The notes beneath the pieces are model-generated. The model was given only the letters and a program-made list of their open reading frames with translations, ran no database searches and was not told where the DNA came from. A DNA stretch of 64,000 nucleotides from Chara braunii (Eukaryota > Streptophyta > Charophyceae > Charales > Characeae), in the NCBI GenBank assembly GCA_003427395.1, contig BFEA01000533.1, positions 822,423 through 886,422 of the forward strand, written 5' to 3'. The first letter of the stretch is position 1. The number at the start of each line of letters is the position of its first letter. Made by a program: the position numbers and the translations under genes. Positions 22,464 to 32,947 of this stretch are shown here, in pieces.

Positions 22464-22899
22464 GTTTCTCGCTTTTTGTACTGCTCTTTCCTCCTAGTGT
22501 TCCTATTAGCCATGCTATACCTTCGTCTTTCGCCTGGCAGAGGTGCGGGCAAAATCTGCAGTATTGCCCTTCTCTCTGCATCACCCCTGCCAGATGCGCA
22601 ACTGCTGTGCGTCGAAGCCGTGGGGTGCACCTCGCGAGGAATGTGGAACTCGATCCAGGAGGTAGACGGTTCTTTGCCCGCGGACGTTGTTGCCAAATCT
22701 GTAGGCAGTTGGATGCAACCTCCAAAGCTCTCACGAAAAGCGAGACTCCGTTTTTTGGGGAGAGCTGCAGGGGACTGTTGGAACGGCGAACTGTCCGAAG
22801 AGGTCGTCGGGGCCAATTCCAGGTGTTGTAGCGGGTAATGCAAGTCGACGGCTTGTTCAGTTTCCATTCCCCGGTTGATGTGGCCGTTCACCGAGTCGT

Positions 22900-23300
22900 C
22901 TTTGGCGCCGACATGTAACCGTGGGTGCAGCGGATGCGATTCCCCTCAGCGTAAGCGATTAATCTCTCTCTTGTGTGGATTGAACGAGTCATTCGAATTC
23001 ATGTCCACACCCTGCAAAACAGCAGAGCGAACTGTAAGCACGATTACTAAAGAAGGGCCAACCTCCCCCCCCCCCCAAATAGAGAACGGAGACACCCTTC
23101 CCCCTTTTGCTTTTTATACTTTTGTAGTTGGACGTTGAAGTCGGTAGCAACTGTCAAAGTGAAAACCCTTGACATTTTTAAAGGCCTCCGCAGATGGAAC
23201 TCAGCTGCCACAAAGGGCCTTGGCCCCCCTACCCGTCGCTCCCGCAGGTAGCTGAAGAGGGTAGGTAACGCAACCGTCTTGGAGGTTGTTTAGCTTCAAG
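22900..23300. other. intergenic stretch without a supported gene
   Basis: Nothing recognised; a C run of ten lies near 23068. Confidence 0.5.
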
Positions 23301-23309
23301 AGGCAAGTC

Positions 23310-23370
23310 CCTCAAGGCACGTGTCAGCCGACACTTGAGGGTCGAATGAGACCCTCGACAACGCCAAGGG
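23310..23370 (-). repeat. dispersed repeat E, copy 2
   Basis: Its reverse complement matches 4486-4560 (CTCAAGTGTCGGCTGACAC shared exactly). Confidence 0.55.
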
Positions 23371-23660
23371 CCAAGCGAGTATGGACAGCATATAACATGC
23401 CATCGCTTCGATAGTTCGCAAACTCATGCAGGGCCAGTGTTTATGAGGAAGCCTGTAATGCGGCCCTCATTAATAGATGTCTACCTCGCGCTGCCTGCAT
23501 GTTATCGGTGATATTTGGTTATGGGCCGGACACTCCACTGGCCAGGCGTGAATCTATGTTGTTAATTTGTCGACACATTTCTGTTTGTATGTTGTGCCCA
23601 GTAGGACATGTCCTATCAGGAGTTAGACGTGCACAATGGACGGTCGAACAATCGGGGACA

Positions 23661-26600
23661 GAAGTCCGTCGGGATCCGAACTTAGCAGAAATGGAATCGA
23701 CGGCTAACCGGTTATCAACGGGTCGCCGTGAACAGACTGTCGGCCAATCGTCATAACGAATGTAAGGCTATGATAGGCAGGAGACAAAAAAAAACATGGC
23801 TCAATGACCCTCAGCCGACCCCTGCAAACCTCGATTAAATGCACGTTGATTCGAAGGTTGTGCGCTGGGACTGAAAGCCTTTGAAGCACGTGCGGCTTCG
23901 ATGCCGAAGAGTCTTCGTAATGTCGACACCCGACTGCGCGAACCGCAAAGCACGCCATGGAAGAAGCATGACAACGACTAAACCACACTTATCACGATGT
24001 TGGTTTTTATTGGAGGGTGACGAAGATAAACGACATACAGGAAATGGACCCGGCCACTGACACCGTCGTCAACCCCAATAAACCCCTTTTAGGGCAATTC
24101 ACAAGGCGAGCACTTTTGTGCACTATCAGGCCGCCGTCATAGAAGACGGACAGGGAAGTCGAAGCTGTTGAAAATAACGGTCAGATTTACGCGGAGCCTC
24201 AAAGTTCGTCGGGATCCGAATTTGGCGGGAGCTCGAGTAGCCAAGAACCTCTTTTCGCGCGGTCGTTGCCAGTGGAAGGGAGCGCCAGCGGGTGCACATA
24301 AGGAACGCTATGTGTGGGCGCACACAAGGAAGGCTCTGCCGCTCTTAAGTTTTCATTGTACGATAGCACGCGCATAAAAAAAGGGTAATGGTGGATGCAC
24401 CACCACACAATTCGACGCATCGTGACCCCAAACTGACCCCTATAAACACCGATTCTCACCACCGTGTAATCAGATGTACTAGCACAAGAGGTTGTCGAAC
24501 TCGGACATGTACACTGCGCAGATACGAATCAATTAGAATGGTTGTTGTTGGAAGGCAACGGAGATCGACGACACACAGGAAATGGACCCGGCCACTGACA
24601 CCATCGCCAACCCCAATAAACCCCTTTTACGGCAATTTCAAAGGCGAGCAGTTTGGCGCACTACCAGGCCGCCAACATTGAAGACGGATAGGGAAGTCGA
24701 AGCTGTTGAAAATAACGGTCAGATTTACGCGAAGCCTCAAAGTCCGCCGGGATCCGAATTTGGTGGGTGCTGGAGTAGCCAGGAACCTGTTTTCGCGCGG
24801 CCGGTGCCAGTGGAAGGGAGCGTCAGCGGATGCACATAAGGAACGCTATGTTTGGGCGCACACAATGAAGGCTCTGCCGCTCTCAAGTTTTCGTTGTACG
24901 ATAGCACGCGCAGAACAAAGGGTAATGGTGGATGCACCACCACACAATTTGGCGCATCGCGACCCCAAACTCCCCCTATAAACACCGATTCTCACCACCG
25001 TCTAATCAGATGCACTAGCACAAGAGGTTGTTGAACTCAGACATGTACACTCCGCTGGCACAAAAAATTTAGAACTGCTTTTATTGGAGGGCAACGAAGA
25101 TCGAAGGCACACAGGAAAACGACCCGGCCACTGACATCGTCGTCAACCCCAATAAACCCCTTTTAGGGCAAATTCGAAAGGGAGCACTTTTGCACACTAC
25201 CAGGCCGCCGGCATTGAAGACGGACGGGGAAGTCGAAGCTGTCGAAAATAACGGTCCGATTTACACGTAGCCTCAAAGTCCGCCGGGATCCGAATTTGGC
25301 GAGAGCTGGAGCAGCCAGGAACCTGTTATTGCGCGGCCGATGCCAGTGGAAGGGAGCGTCAGCGGGTGCGCATAAGGAACGTTATGTCTGGGCTCACAGA
25401 AGGAAGACTCTGTTGCTCTCAAGTTTTCGTTGTACACGCGCAGAAGAAAGCGTAATGGTGGATGCACCACCACTCAATTCGGCGCAGCGCGACCCCAAAC
25501 TGACCCCTATAAACACCGATTATCAACACCGTCTAATTAGATGTACTAGCATAGGAGGTTGTCGAACTCGGACATGCACACAGCGCAGACACAAAAAAAT
25601 TAGAATGACTTTTATTGGAGGGCACACAGGAAATCGACCCGGGCACCGACACCGTCGTCAACCCCAATGAACCCCTTTTAGGGCCATTCAGAAGGCAAGC
25701 ACTTTTGCGTACCACCAGGCTGCCGGCATTGAAGACGGACGGGGAAGTCGAAGCTGTTGAAAACAACGGTCAGATTTACGCGGAGCCTCAAAGTTCGCCG
25801 GGATCAGAATTCGGCGGTTGAATTTTTCGCGGGACCTCAAAGTCCGCCGGGATCCGAACTTGGCGTTTGCTGGACTGGCGAGGAACCGGTTTGTGTGTGG
25901 GATGTTGGTTATCTCGAGGATGGGTGTTGAAGTGCACAGAAGGAACGCTATGCGTGTATGCCTGGTCAGGGAGGCCCTGCTGCTATTCACAAGTGTCTGT
26001 TCGACGAGAGCACGCACAACAGAAATACAACAGAAATGGTAGTCGTAGGTGCACCACGTCAGAAATCGGCGCAGCGCGGCCCCCAATAGACCCCCATAGA
26101 CGCCGATTCTCCCCACCGACAAAGCGAGCTTGTGCGGCGATGCAATCACAAATGTTGTGATCCGTGATGACAATGACCGGACCCACCAAAAGAAATCACC
26201 ATGGCTGGTGGCCCCCCCTGCAACCCCATCTAACGACCATTCGTCCAGTCGAGAAGGCGAGGCCCAACTCGCTCTCTGCCAACGTCGACATATGATAGCG
26301 TGAACCGCCATGAGCGCGAAGACACGGGAATGTCGGTGGCCAGATTGCACGCATGCCGATGATGACACCACCGTCGGCAACCTCCTCAAACCCCAACGAG
26401 GCAATTCGACAGGCTGGCACTTTTGCGCACCTAAACGTCTCTGGCGACCACAACACATGGGAAAGGCCAGGCCGTCGGAAATGGCCGGTTAGATTCTAGT
26501 CGAACCTAGAAGTCCGGCGAGATCCGAACTTGCCCTCGGTTCCACTTAGGGACCACTAACGGGTGCCGACCTTGAAGTCCACCCGGATCCGAACTTGACA

Positions 26601-27160
26601 TTTGTTGCTGCGTGTCGACCGGGAGCATGACGTACTTTGTTTTTGCAGGGGTCCCAGTGACAGGACTTTTTTTTTTGCGGGAATGCCACCCAAAGAACAG
26701 TCATGTACCCAGGACTCCGTAAAGATTCATGCAAACAGCAAGCGTGTGATTTCAGCGATGCGGTCGAAACAACAATGACCATCCGAGCAGCTCACGACTT
26801 CGCATGCTTCAGATCGCAAGTCCGCCGGGATCCGAACTTCGTGTTGTCGCCCTCGCACGGTGACAACTGGCAGGGCGTTCTCAACTATCGGCCCCACGCC
26901 CTGAAGCTGAAAAATTTCTCGCAAAAGCTAGTCACCAGGGCAACTGGGAACGACATTGTGACTGCGAACGCGAAACCAAAAACGTTGAGTCGCGTGTGAA
27001 AACCTGGCAAAAATGAAACTTCGGATGTCGGCGAACTACAGCAATCATGCGCTGTTTTCTTAGAGCCGCGTGCTCTCCCAACGGCTGCGCGACGGCAACA
27101 AAATGCCACTTCCGTGAGAGCACTACGCACGATTGCTGTAGTTCGCCGGTATCCGAACTT
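23661..27160. repeat. dispersed 22-bp near-palindrome, left cluster (11 copies)
   Basis: The consensus is AAGTTCG, an 8-base core CCGGGATC, then CGAACTT. Arms are perfectly complementary and the core gives a direction. Forward copies are at 23661-23683, 24201-24223, 24739-24761, 25275-25297, 25790-25812, 25839-25861, 26509-26531, 26574-26596 and 26817-26839. A reversed copy is at 27017-27038 and a forward one at 27139-27160. Common variants have AAGTCCG or GAATTT arms. Flanks differ outside the tandem block, so this is a short repeated unit, not just a by-product of long repeats. Confidence 0.85.
24005..25830 (+). repeat. tandem repeat with unit of about 536 bp (3-4 copies)
   Basis: Landmarks recur at this spacing. 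CACAGGAAATGGACCCGGCC-type sequence is at 24035, 24571, 25107 and 25626. CCCCAATAAACCCCTTTTA follows each time. The 22-bp near-palindrome is at 24201, 24739, 25275 and 25790. The fourth unit is shortened. Units differ by a few percent. No gene is supported in the unit. Confidence 0.85.
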
Positions 27161-27193
27161 CCCATCTCGCCAGGCAACGACACGCGACTCGCC
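26986..27193. repeat. foldback inverted repeat, arms of about 65 bp
   Basis: 26986-27051 and 27128-27193 are reverse complements with a few differences: GAGTCGCGTGT.., then ACTTCGG.., then GGCGAACTACAGCAATC. The loop is about 75 bases. Each arm contains one copy of the 22-bp near-palindrome. Confidence 0.8.
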
Positions 27194-27835
27194 TTTTTAT
27201 GTTTGGCGGATGTTGGTTTCACACCTGCAGTCACAATGGCGACCCCCCGTTCCCCGACGAATAAGACGTGTCCTGGAGGCGGCCGGGTTGTTCGTTATTG
27301 AACGAGGTCGTTTTTTCATGTTGAGGTTCTCGTCATGAAACATGCGGCGCTCACGGCGAAGAAACGACATTGTCATTGCAGCGAGCGGTGTTGTCGTTCT
27401 CCATCGCACGCATGCAACGTGTGCATTCTTCGTCCTGGACCCCGCGGATGTTGCGCGCACAGCACTGGCGTTCGTCGTACGCAATTTGCTGTCGCGTCCC
27501 TCATTACTTGCGCCAGGCACGCGCGCTCAACATCAATGGCCTCTATGGTGGATCATGTGCATGTTGTGTGCGCGGGATGGAGACGACACCAGCTCTCCCA
27601 AGAAATTGACGCCATAGTCTCTCTGGGGAGGGAGGCACAAGTGTTGTGACGAGAACATGAAAATGGAACGGCGACCCCCTCCTGTTCATGAACACCATTC
27701 CTCTCACTGCACGCCACGTGGACGGTGGACATCGTTCGCACGGTGGCCACCGCGCGATGCTTAATTCCAACCCTGGTCGCATGCAGCCATGTGGCGCCCG
27801 CTGGTCGTTCAGCACACCCGCCGCGACCACTGTTT

Positions 27836-27906
27836 GCCCTGCGAGGGATTCGAACCATCAGTCGTGGATTTGCAGTCCAATGCATCTCCTTTGTGTTAAA
27901 CAACCT
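27836..27906 (-). tRNA. tRNA-Cys(GCA)-like sequence, degenerate
   Basis: The minus strand reads GGACTGCAAATCC around the anticodon (GCA at 27873-27871), then TGGTTCGAATCCCTC as a T-arm. A D-arm-like region lies before them in the style of bacterial or organellar tRNA-Cys (TTTAACACAAAGGAGATGCA). The 5' seven bases do not pair with the expected 3' acceptor, and one T-stem pair is lost. It is more likely an organelle-derived or otherwise decayed tRNA than a working gene. Confidence 0.5.
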
Positions 27907-28002
27907 CTAAACTGTTTGTCGAGAAAAGCAAACGTGCGAGGAACGTTTGTCGACGGGATCTCGTGTTCTGCTGGAAAAAGGTGATTTCGTGTTTGCCTCA
28001 AC

Positions 28003-28075
28003 CACGCGGGAGTGTTTTGCAATGTTCAGTATGGCAACCACGTGGGAGTGTTTTGCAATGTTCAGTTGGCTCGTC
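28003..28075 (+). repeat. 36-bp tandem duplication
   Basis: GGGAGTGTTTTGCAATGTTCAG occurs twice at this spacing, starting near 28007 and 28043. Confidence 0.85.
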
Positions 28076-28084
28076 TTCAATGCC

Positions 28085-28636
28085 AAGCGAAGCAGGAATC
28101 ACGGGGCCTTTCGCGAGGAACGAAGGAGTGCGAAGAGAAGGAGATACAGAAACCATCTGGCCCATCGCCAACCCAAGTAGGAATCATGGGGGCGATCGTG
28201 TGGAACGAGCGAGAGGGAAGCAGAAGGGAACACAGCAACCGTGTGCCCCAATGTCTTCGTCATCCGTTCCCTCCGTCCCCGCCACTTGCGACACATGCCA
28301 CGACATGATGATCATCAGGGTGTTGATGAAGATGATGATGATGCTGATTGCGATGCAGACGATGATGATGATGACATGATGATCATCAGGGTGTTGATGA
28401 AGATGATGATGATGCTGATTGCAAAGCAAATGATGATGATGATGATGATGACGAGGACGGTGGCGTTGTTGATGACTACGACGATGTCGGTGATGATGAT
28501 GATGATGGTGTTGATGATGTCGTTGATGACGATGAGGATGATGATGATGGTGTTGATGATGATGACAACGATGATGATGATGATGATGACGTTGATGATG
28601 AGGATGCTGACGATGATGATGATGATGATGACGACG

Positions 28637-28690
<54 letters not shown>

Positions 28691-28815
28691 GTAAGCAAGA
28701 GTGAAGGGGCCGCTCGCGAGGAACGAACGAGTGGGAAGCAAAAGGGCATACAGAAACCATGTGCCCCAATGTCATCGACATCCGTTCCCGCCGTCCCCGC
28801 GACTTGCGACACATG
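28085..28815 (+). repeat. GAT-repeat block with duplicated flanks
   Basis: Interrupted GATGAT triplets fill 28306-28691. The flank GTGCCCCAATGTC..GACTTGCGACACATG appears before (28237-28300) and after (28759-28815). A related start (GCGAGGAACGAA..AAGGAGATACAG) lies at 28110 and 28715. A copy of GATGATCATCAGGGTGTTG is also tandem at 28307 and 28378. Long Asp/Met/His open frames here are repeat artefacts. Confidence 0.85.
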
Positions 28816-28819
28816 GCGC

Positions 28820-29291
28820 GATGCGGCTGCATGCGCCGGCAAGCATGTGCGACGATGGCAACCACTTTACGTTAACGAGGGCACAGCGCAAACGATGGCG
28901 CAGCTCTCTGACGGGGCACAAGTCTTGGACGATGCGCAGTTCTTCGATGATGGCAAAGCGCACAAGATGACACGATTATTCGACAAGGGTTGAGCGCATA
29001 CCACGGCGGCCACTTGCTAACGCAGAACGCAAAGAAGGAATGTCGAAGCGCTGACAACTGGACCCCAGCAGCGGGCAGAAGGACAGGAAAGAGTTGGCGA
29101 CGAGAGGGACGCCCGCAGACACGTGGCGCAACAGCGGAGCAGCAAAGGCGATGGAGGAGGTCGCCGAAGGAACATCGCGTGCGAATGCGGTCGTCACGGC
29201 TGGAGATGCGAATGCGCTGCACCAGACCCCAGGCAACAGAGCCCCAAACTGTCGTCGCACCCCATGGAAAGACCCGCCTGTGTCCCCCCGC
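28820..29291. other. stretch without a supported gene
   Basis: Long open frames cross into the N gap on both strands but show no recognisable domain. Confidence 0.4.
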
Positions 29292-29511
29292 NNNNNNNNN
29301 NNNNNNNNNNNNNNNNNNNNNNNNNNNNNNNNNNNNNNNNNNNNNNNNNNNNNNNNNNNNNNNNNNNNNNNNNNNNNNNNNNNNNNNNNNNNNNNNNNNN
29401 NNNNNNNNNNNNNNNNNNNNNNNNNNNNNNNNNNNNNNNNNNNNNNNNNNNNNNNNNNNNNNNNNNNNNNNNNNNNNNNNNNNNNNNNNNNNNNNNNNNN
29501 NNNNNNNNNNN
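29292..29511. other. assembly gap (220 N)
   Basis: Run of N. Open frames spanning it are meaningless. Confidence 0.99.
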
Positions 29512-30235
29512 CAAGCTGCCCCCCCGAGCTGCCTGAGACCCCCTCGCACGGGGCCTGCGAACCCGACGACACGAACGCGAGCGGCCAGGAAAAAGGGCTC
29601 TATTTTTTAATGACGCCCGGGAAGGGCTGGCCCACAGGGACTTTTTTGTCTTGTCGTGCTCATTAGGTCCCCGTCGGGGAAATTTCAAAGCGGAGCCACC
29701 GTTCGATGCGAGGATCGAGTAGTCGTGTGGTGGCGTACGGACCCTGCGCGATTTTCCAAAACGGAAGGCCCGAGGGGGCCTCGAGTCCCCCGCGCCTACA
29801 AGTACGAGCAGCGCCCTGGGCATTAACGATGCGTTCTGCGTTTTTGTTGGGGAGATGCTGCCCGACGGAAGCCTCGCACCGCCACTGTCGTCAACAACAC
29901 CACCCCGCACATCTGGAGCTCCATAGCTGGCAAAAAGTAGGGACACACATTCCTCACCACGCTCGTTTCCCGGCACTGACGCACCCTCCATGCCCTCGCA
30001 TCTCCCTCCACCTTCGAAGTCGCTGTCCACGTCATATTTGACGTCGCGTGTCGACACTTCCGGCGCCCACCACTCAACGCACTGCCCTCGCAAACACAAA
30101 GCACTCCACGCAGCACACTCGCGAACGAAAAGCACAAGCCAAAAGGTCGACAGATTGCTGTCTGGATTGACGGAGCGGATCGCGTGAATCTCCACTCCAT
30201 AGTGTCACACGGTGAGTATGCCCGCAGCCAGGACG
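29512..30235. other. stretch without a supported gene
   Basis: GC-rich sequence with several short overlapping frames; nothing recognised. Confidence 0.4.
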
Positions 30236-30324
30236 TGTGTGTGTTTGTGTGCGCGTGCGGGTGGGTTTTCTGATGATATGCTCGCGCAAATTAAAAGAGT
30301 TCGTGTTTGCGTGTGTGCGGGTGG

Positions 30325-30359
<35 letters not shown>

Positions 30360-30600
30360 AGTGTGTGTTTGTGCGTGCGCGTGTGTGTCTGTGTGATTGT
30401 TTTTGTGTGTGTGTATTCGAGTGCGTGTTTTATTGTGTGTGTGGTTGTATGACGTGTATGCCACACTCGCGAGGAAGGATCGTGCGCATGTCAGGATCTG
30501 AGGGGCGTGTGTGTGTGTGGGCGGCGTGTGAGGGCGCTGTGTGTGTGTGCCTGTCTGTGCATATTTTTGCGCGTGTGTGTGTGATTGGGCACATTGAACG
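30236..30600. repeat. (GT)n-rich region
   Basis: Interrupted GT/TG runs, the longest at about 30329-30357. Another GT-rich patch lies at 31205-31370. Confidence 0.9.
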
Positions 30601-30670
30601 CGCGAAGATGCGTGCGAAGGTGTTTCCACGTCATTTTTGCGCGTGTGTGTGTGATTGGGCACATTGAACG
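30562..30670 (+). repeat. 67-bp tandem duplication
   Basis: TTTTTGCGCGTGTGTGTGTG followed by ATTGGGCACATTGAACG occurs at 30566 and 30633. Confidence 0.85.
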
Positions 30671-30715
30671 AGTGGAGATGCGAGTGTCTGTCTGGCGAAT
30701 CATGAAAGGTCGTAT

Positions 30716-31150
30716 CGAACACGTGGTGGCCAATCACGAAACACAATCACATCTTGAGCACTTACCACACTCGATGTGATCCTTTGTGCTGTCCCACTGT
30801 CATATCCGCCGTTTTGCCCAATGGATGATCGATCAAAACAGGCGGTGGCAATGTCGACACAGCGAACGCATCCGTCGACCAATCACGAAACACGATCAGG
30901 TCAATCGTGATCGATTCAACCGACCAGCAGAGAAAGCTCCGCTCGAACACGTGGTGACAATGTCTACAACGTACACTCGATGAACCGACCCATCACGAAA
31001 CATAAGCCGACCACTTACGATCGGGTGATTGATGCTGATTGCTGTCCCAACAATATCGCCCCTGATCCGCCTAACGGATGATTAATCAGTGCACGAGGAG
31101 ACAACATCGGGATCGTAAACGCATCCATTCGACCGATCGAGGAACGCTAA
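30716..31150. repeat. diverged local duplication (ATCACGAAAC units)
   Basis: CATCACGAAACA-type motifs recur at 30731, 30880 and 30989. GAACACGTGGTG at 30718 and 30946 and GCTGTCCCAC/GCTGTCCCAA at 30790 and 31042 show an approximately 230-250 bp unit present about twice. Confidence 0.55.
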
Positions 31151-31386
31151 CAGATTACTCGCGATCGGTCGATTGATCGTGTGGGCTGTCCCGACGTTGC
31201 CACCGCGTGTGTGTTTGGCTTGTCTCAACGGCAACATCAAAACCGCGGCGATGTGCGTGTTTGTGTGTGTGTGCGTGTCCGTGCGAGTGTTGTTTTAGCA
31301 CCGTGACCTATTATGTGTTCCTGCAGGCGATGTGCGTGTGCGTGCGTGTGTGCGTCTGCGTGTGTGCGTGCGCGATCAACCCGTCG

Positions 31387-31561
31387 GCGAGCGAACAGTC
31401 GATTGGTCAGGAGATCTGCCATGATAACTTGTTTGATTGGGTGCTCTGTTGGCGGTTGTTCGAGTGGTTGATCTATTAGCACACCAACCGCCAACTGAGC
31501 ACCCGATCAAACAGCTGATCCTGGCAGATCTCTTGACCAATTGAGTGTTCTGTCGAAGATT
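31387..31561. repeat. foldback hairpin, arms of about 70 bp
   Basis: CGAACAGTCGATTGGTCAGG.. at 31389 is the reverse complement, with about 15% change, of CCAATTGAGTGTTCTGTCG near 31540. GGCAGATCT and CAACCGCCAAC blocks are shared in between. The arms are separated by about 30 bases. Confidence 0.75.
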
Positions 31562-31963
31562 ACCAACAAGTTCGATAGACCAGTCGCTCGCCGACCAGAT
31601 CATTAATCTCCAAACGTTGGAAGCAGCGGCATCGAGCGACCGATCTGCGACAAATCCGTTCTTCGCAGAGAATCCAGAAGGCAATTGATCATGTGCCCGT
31701 GAACGGATCACACAATGTTGTTGCTCATCGAACCTTGCATAACATCAAACCATGTTGGGCATGGAACCTGGCTTCACATCAAACCTCGGTGGGCGGCGAA
31801 CCTCGTCGGACGTCGAACTTTGGCGAACTGATCGCGCAATCAAAATGAACTGATCGCGCATTCAAACACCGGAAGAAGTTCGCATTCCGGCGAGCTTGTG
31901 CACCTGTTCGAACACGTTTCGCAACCCCGCCCCACAACCACAGCCGAGGATGTGCAGGAATTC

Positions 31964-32820
31964 GAAGTCCGCCAGGATCCGAACTTCAAAAAATTGTTGG
32001 ACGGTGAGTTTGGCAAACATGTGTGTCTCTCCCACGCAATTTCGCCAAGTTCAGATCCTGGCAAACTTCATATTCCCGCCTTTCGGAAGACATGTTTGCG
32101 GCCCACCTGCAGGGTTGTGGATCCGAACCTCGCTTGCAAGGTCCCTGGTACAGTCGTCAAGTCTGGACCTCGGTGAACTTCGGTTTGGTGAAAATGCGAA
32201 GTCCGCTGGGATCCGGACTTCTCCTGCACGTTTCCTCGTACATACGTCAAGTTCGGATCCCGACGAACTTCGCTTTTCGCATTGTTTGGGTTCAGAATGC
32301 GGACTTAGGCGCCTGGGGGATTGCCACAACCTCGGATTCTTAAAAACTTGAAGTCCGCTGGGATATCGGCGAACTTGAGATTTCGTCCTTTCGCAATTCA
32401 TGTTTCCGGCCCGTCTGCTGGGCTGTGGATCCGAACCTGCCGTGCACGGTTCCTCGGACACTCGTCAATTTCGAACCCGGGCGGACTTCGGATTCGATAA
32501 AATGCGAAGTCCGTTGGGATCCAAACTTCTCGTGCACGGTTCCTCGTGCGGCCGTCAAGTTCGGACACAGGCGTGCTTCAAATCCCTGGTGGTGTGGGTT
32601 CTGACTGTGGAGTTTCTAGCCCCCGGTGGATTGCCACAACTTTGGATTCGTAAAAATGTCATGTCCACCGAGATCCGAACTTCAAAAAAGTTCAAGACGG
32701 CGAGTTTTAGAGACACCTTTGTCTCTCCCGCGCAGTCTCGCCAAGTTCCGATTACGACGGACATGACGTTCCCGCCTCTCGTGGGACATGTTTGCGGCTG
32801 GCCTACTGGCCGGTAGAAGT
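31964..32820 (+). repeat. diverged tandem repeat, unit about 310 bp
   Basis: GTGAAAATGCGAAGTCCG.. (32189) recurs as GATAAAATGCGAAGTCCG.. (32497). CATGTTTGCGGCC recurs near 32091, 32399 and 32785. GTCTCTCCC.CGCA..TCGCCAAGTTC recurs at 32025 and 32728. Near-palindromes alternate in direction through the block. Confidence 0.7.
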
Positions 32821-32947
32821 GAACACCAACCAAGTCGACCACCCGGATTCAGATCTTCGAGCGTGCGGTCTGTCTAATGCCATAGGTCGCAGATCGCAGA
32901 ACACGACGTGTTTACGAGTGTCTCCGTACCAGTGTGTCTAGTTTGGT

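Noticed and set aside
28241-28993. 250-codon open frame rich in Met and Asp (and His/Ile-rich frames opposite)
   Set aside because: Generated by the GAT triplet repeat, open in several frames.
28872-30195. Open frames of 190-333 codons across the N gap
   Set aside because: Most of each frame is N, and the sequenced parts have no recognisable domain.
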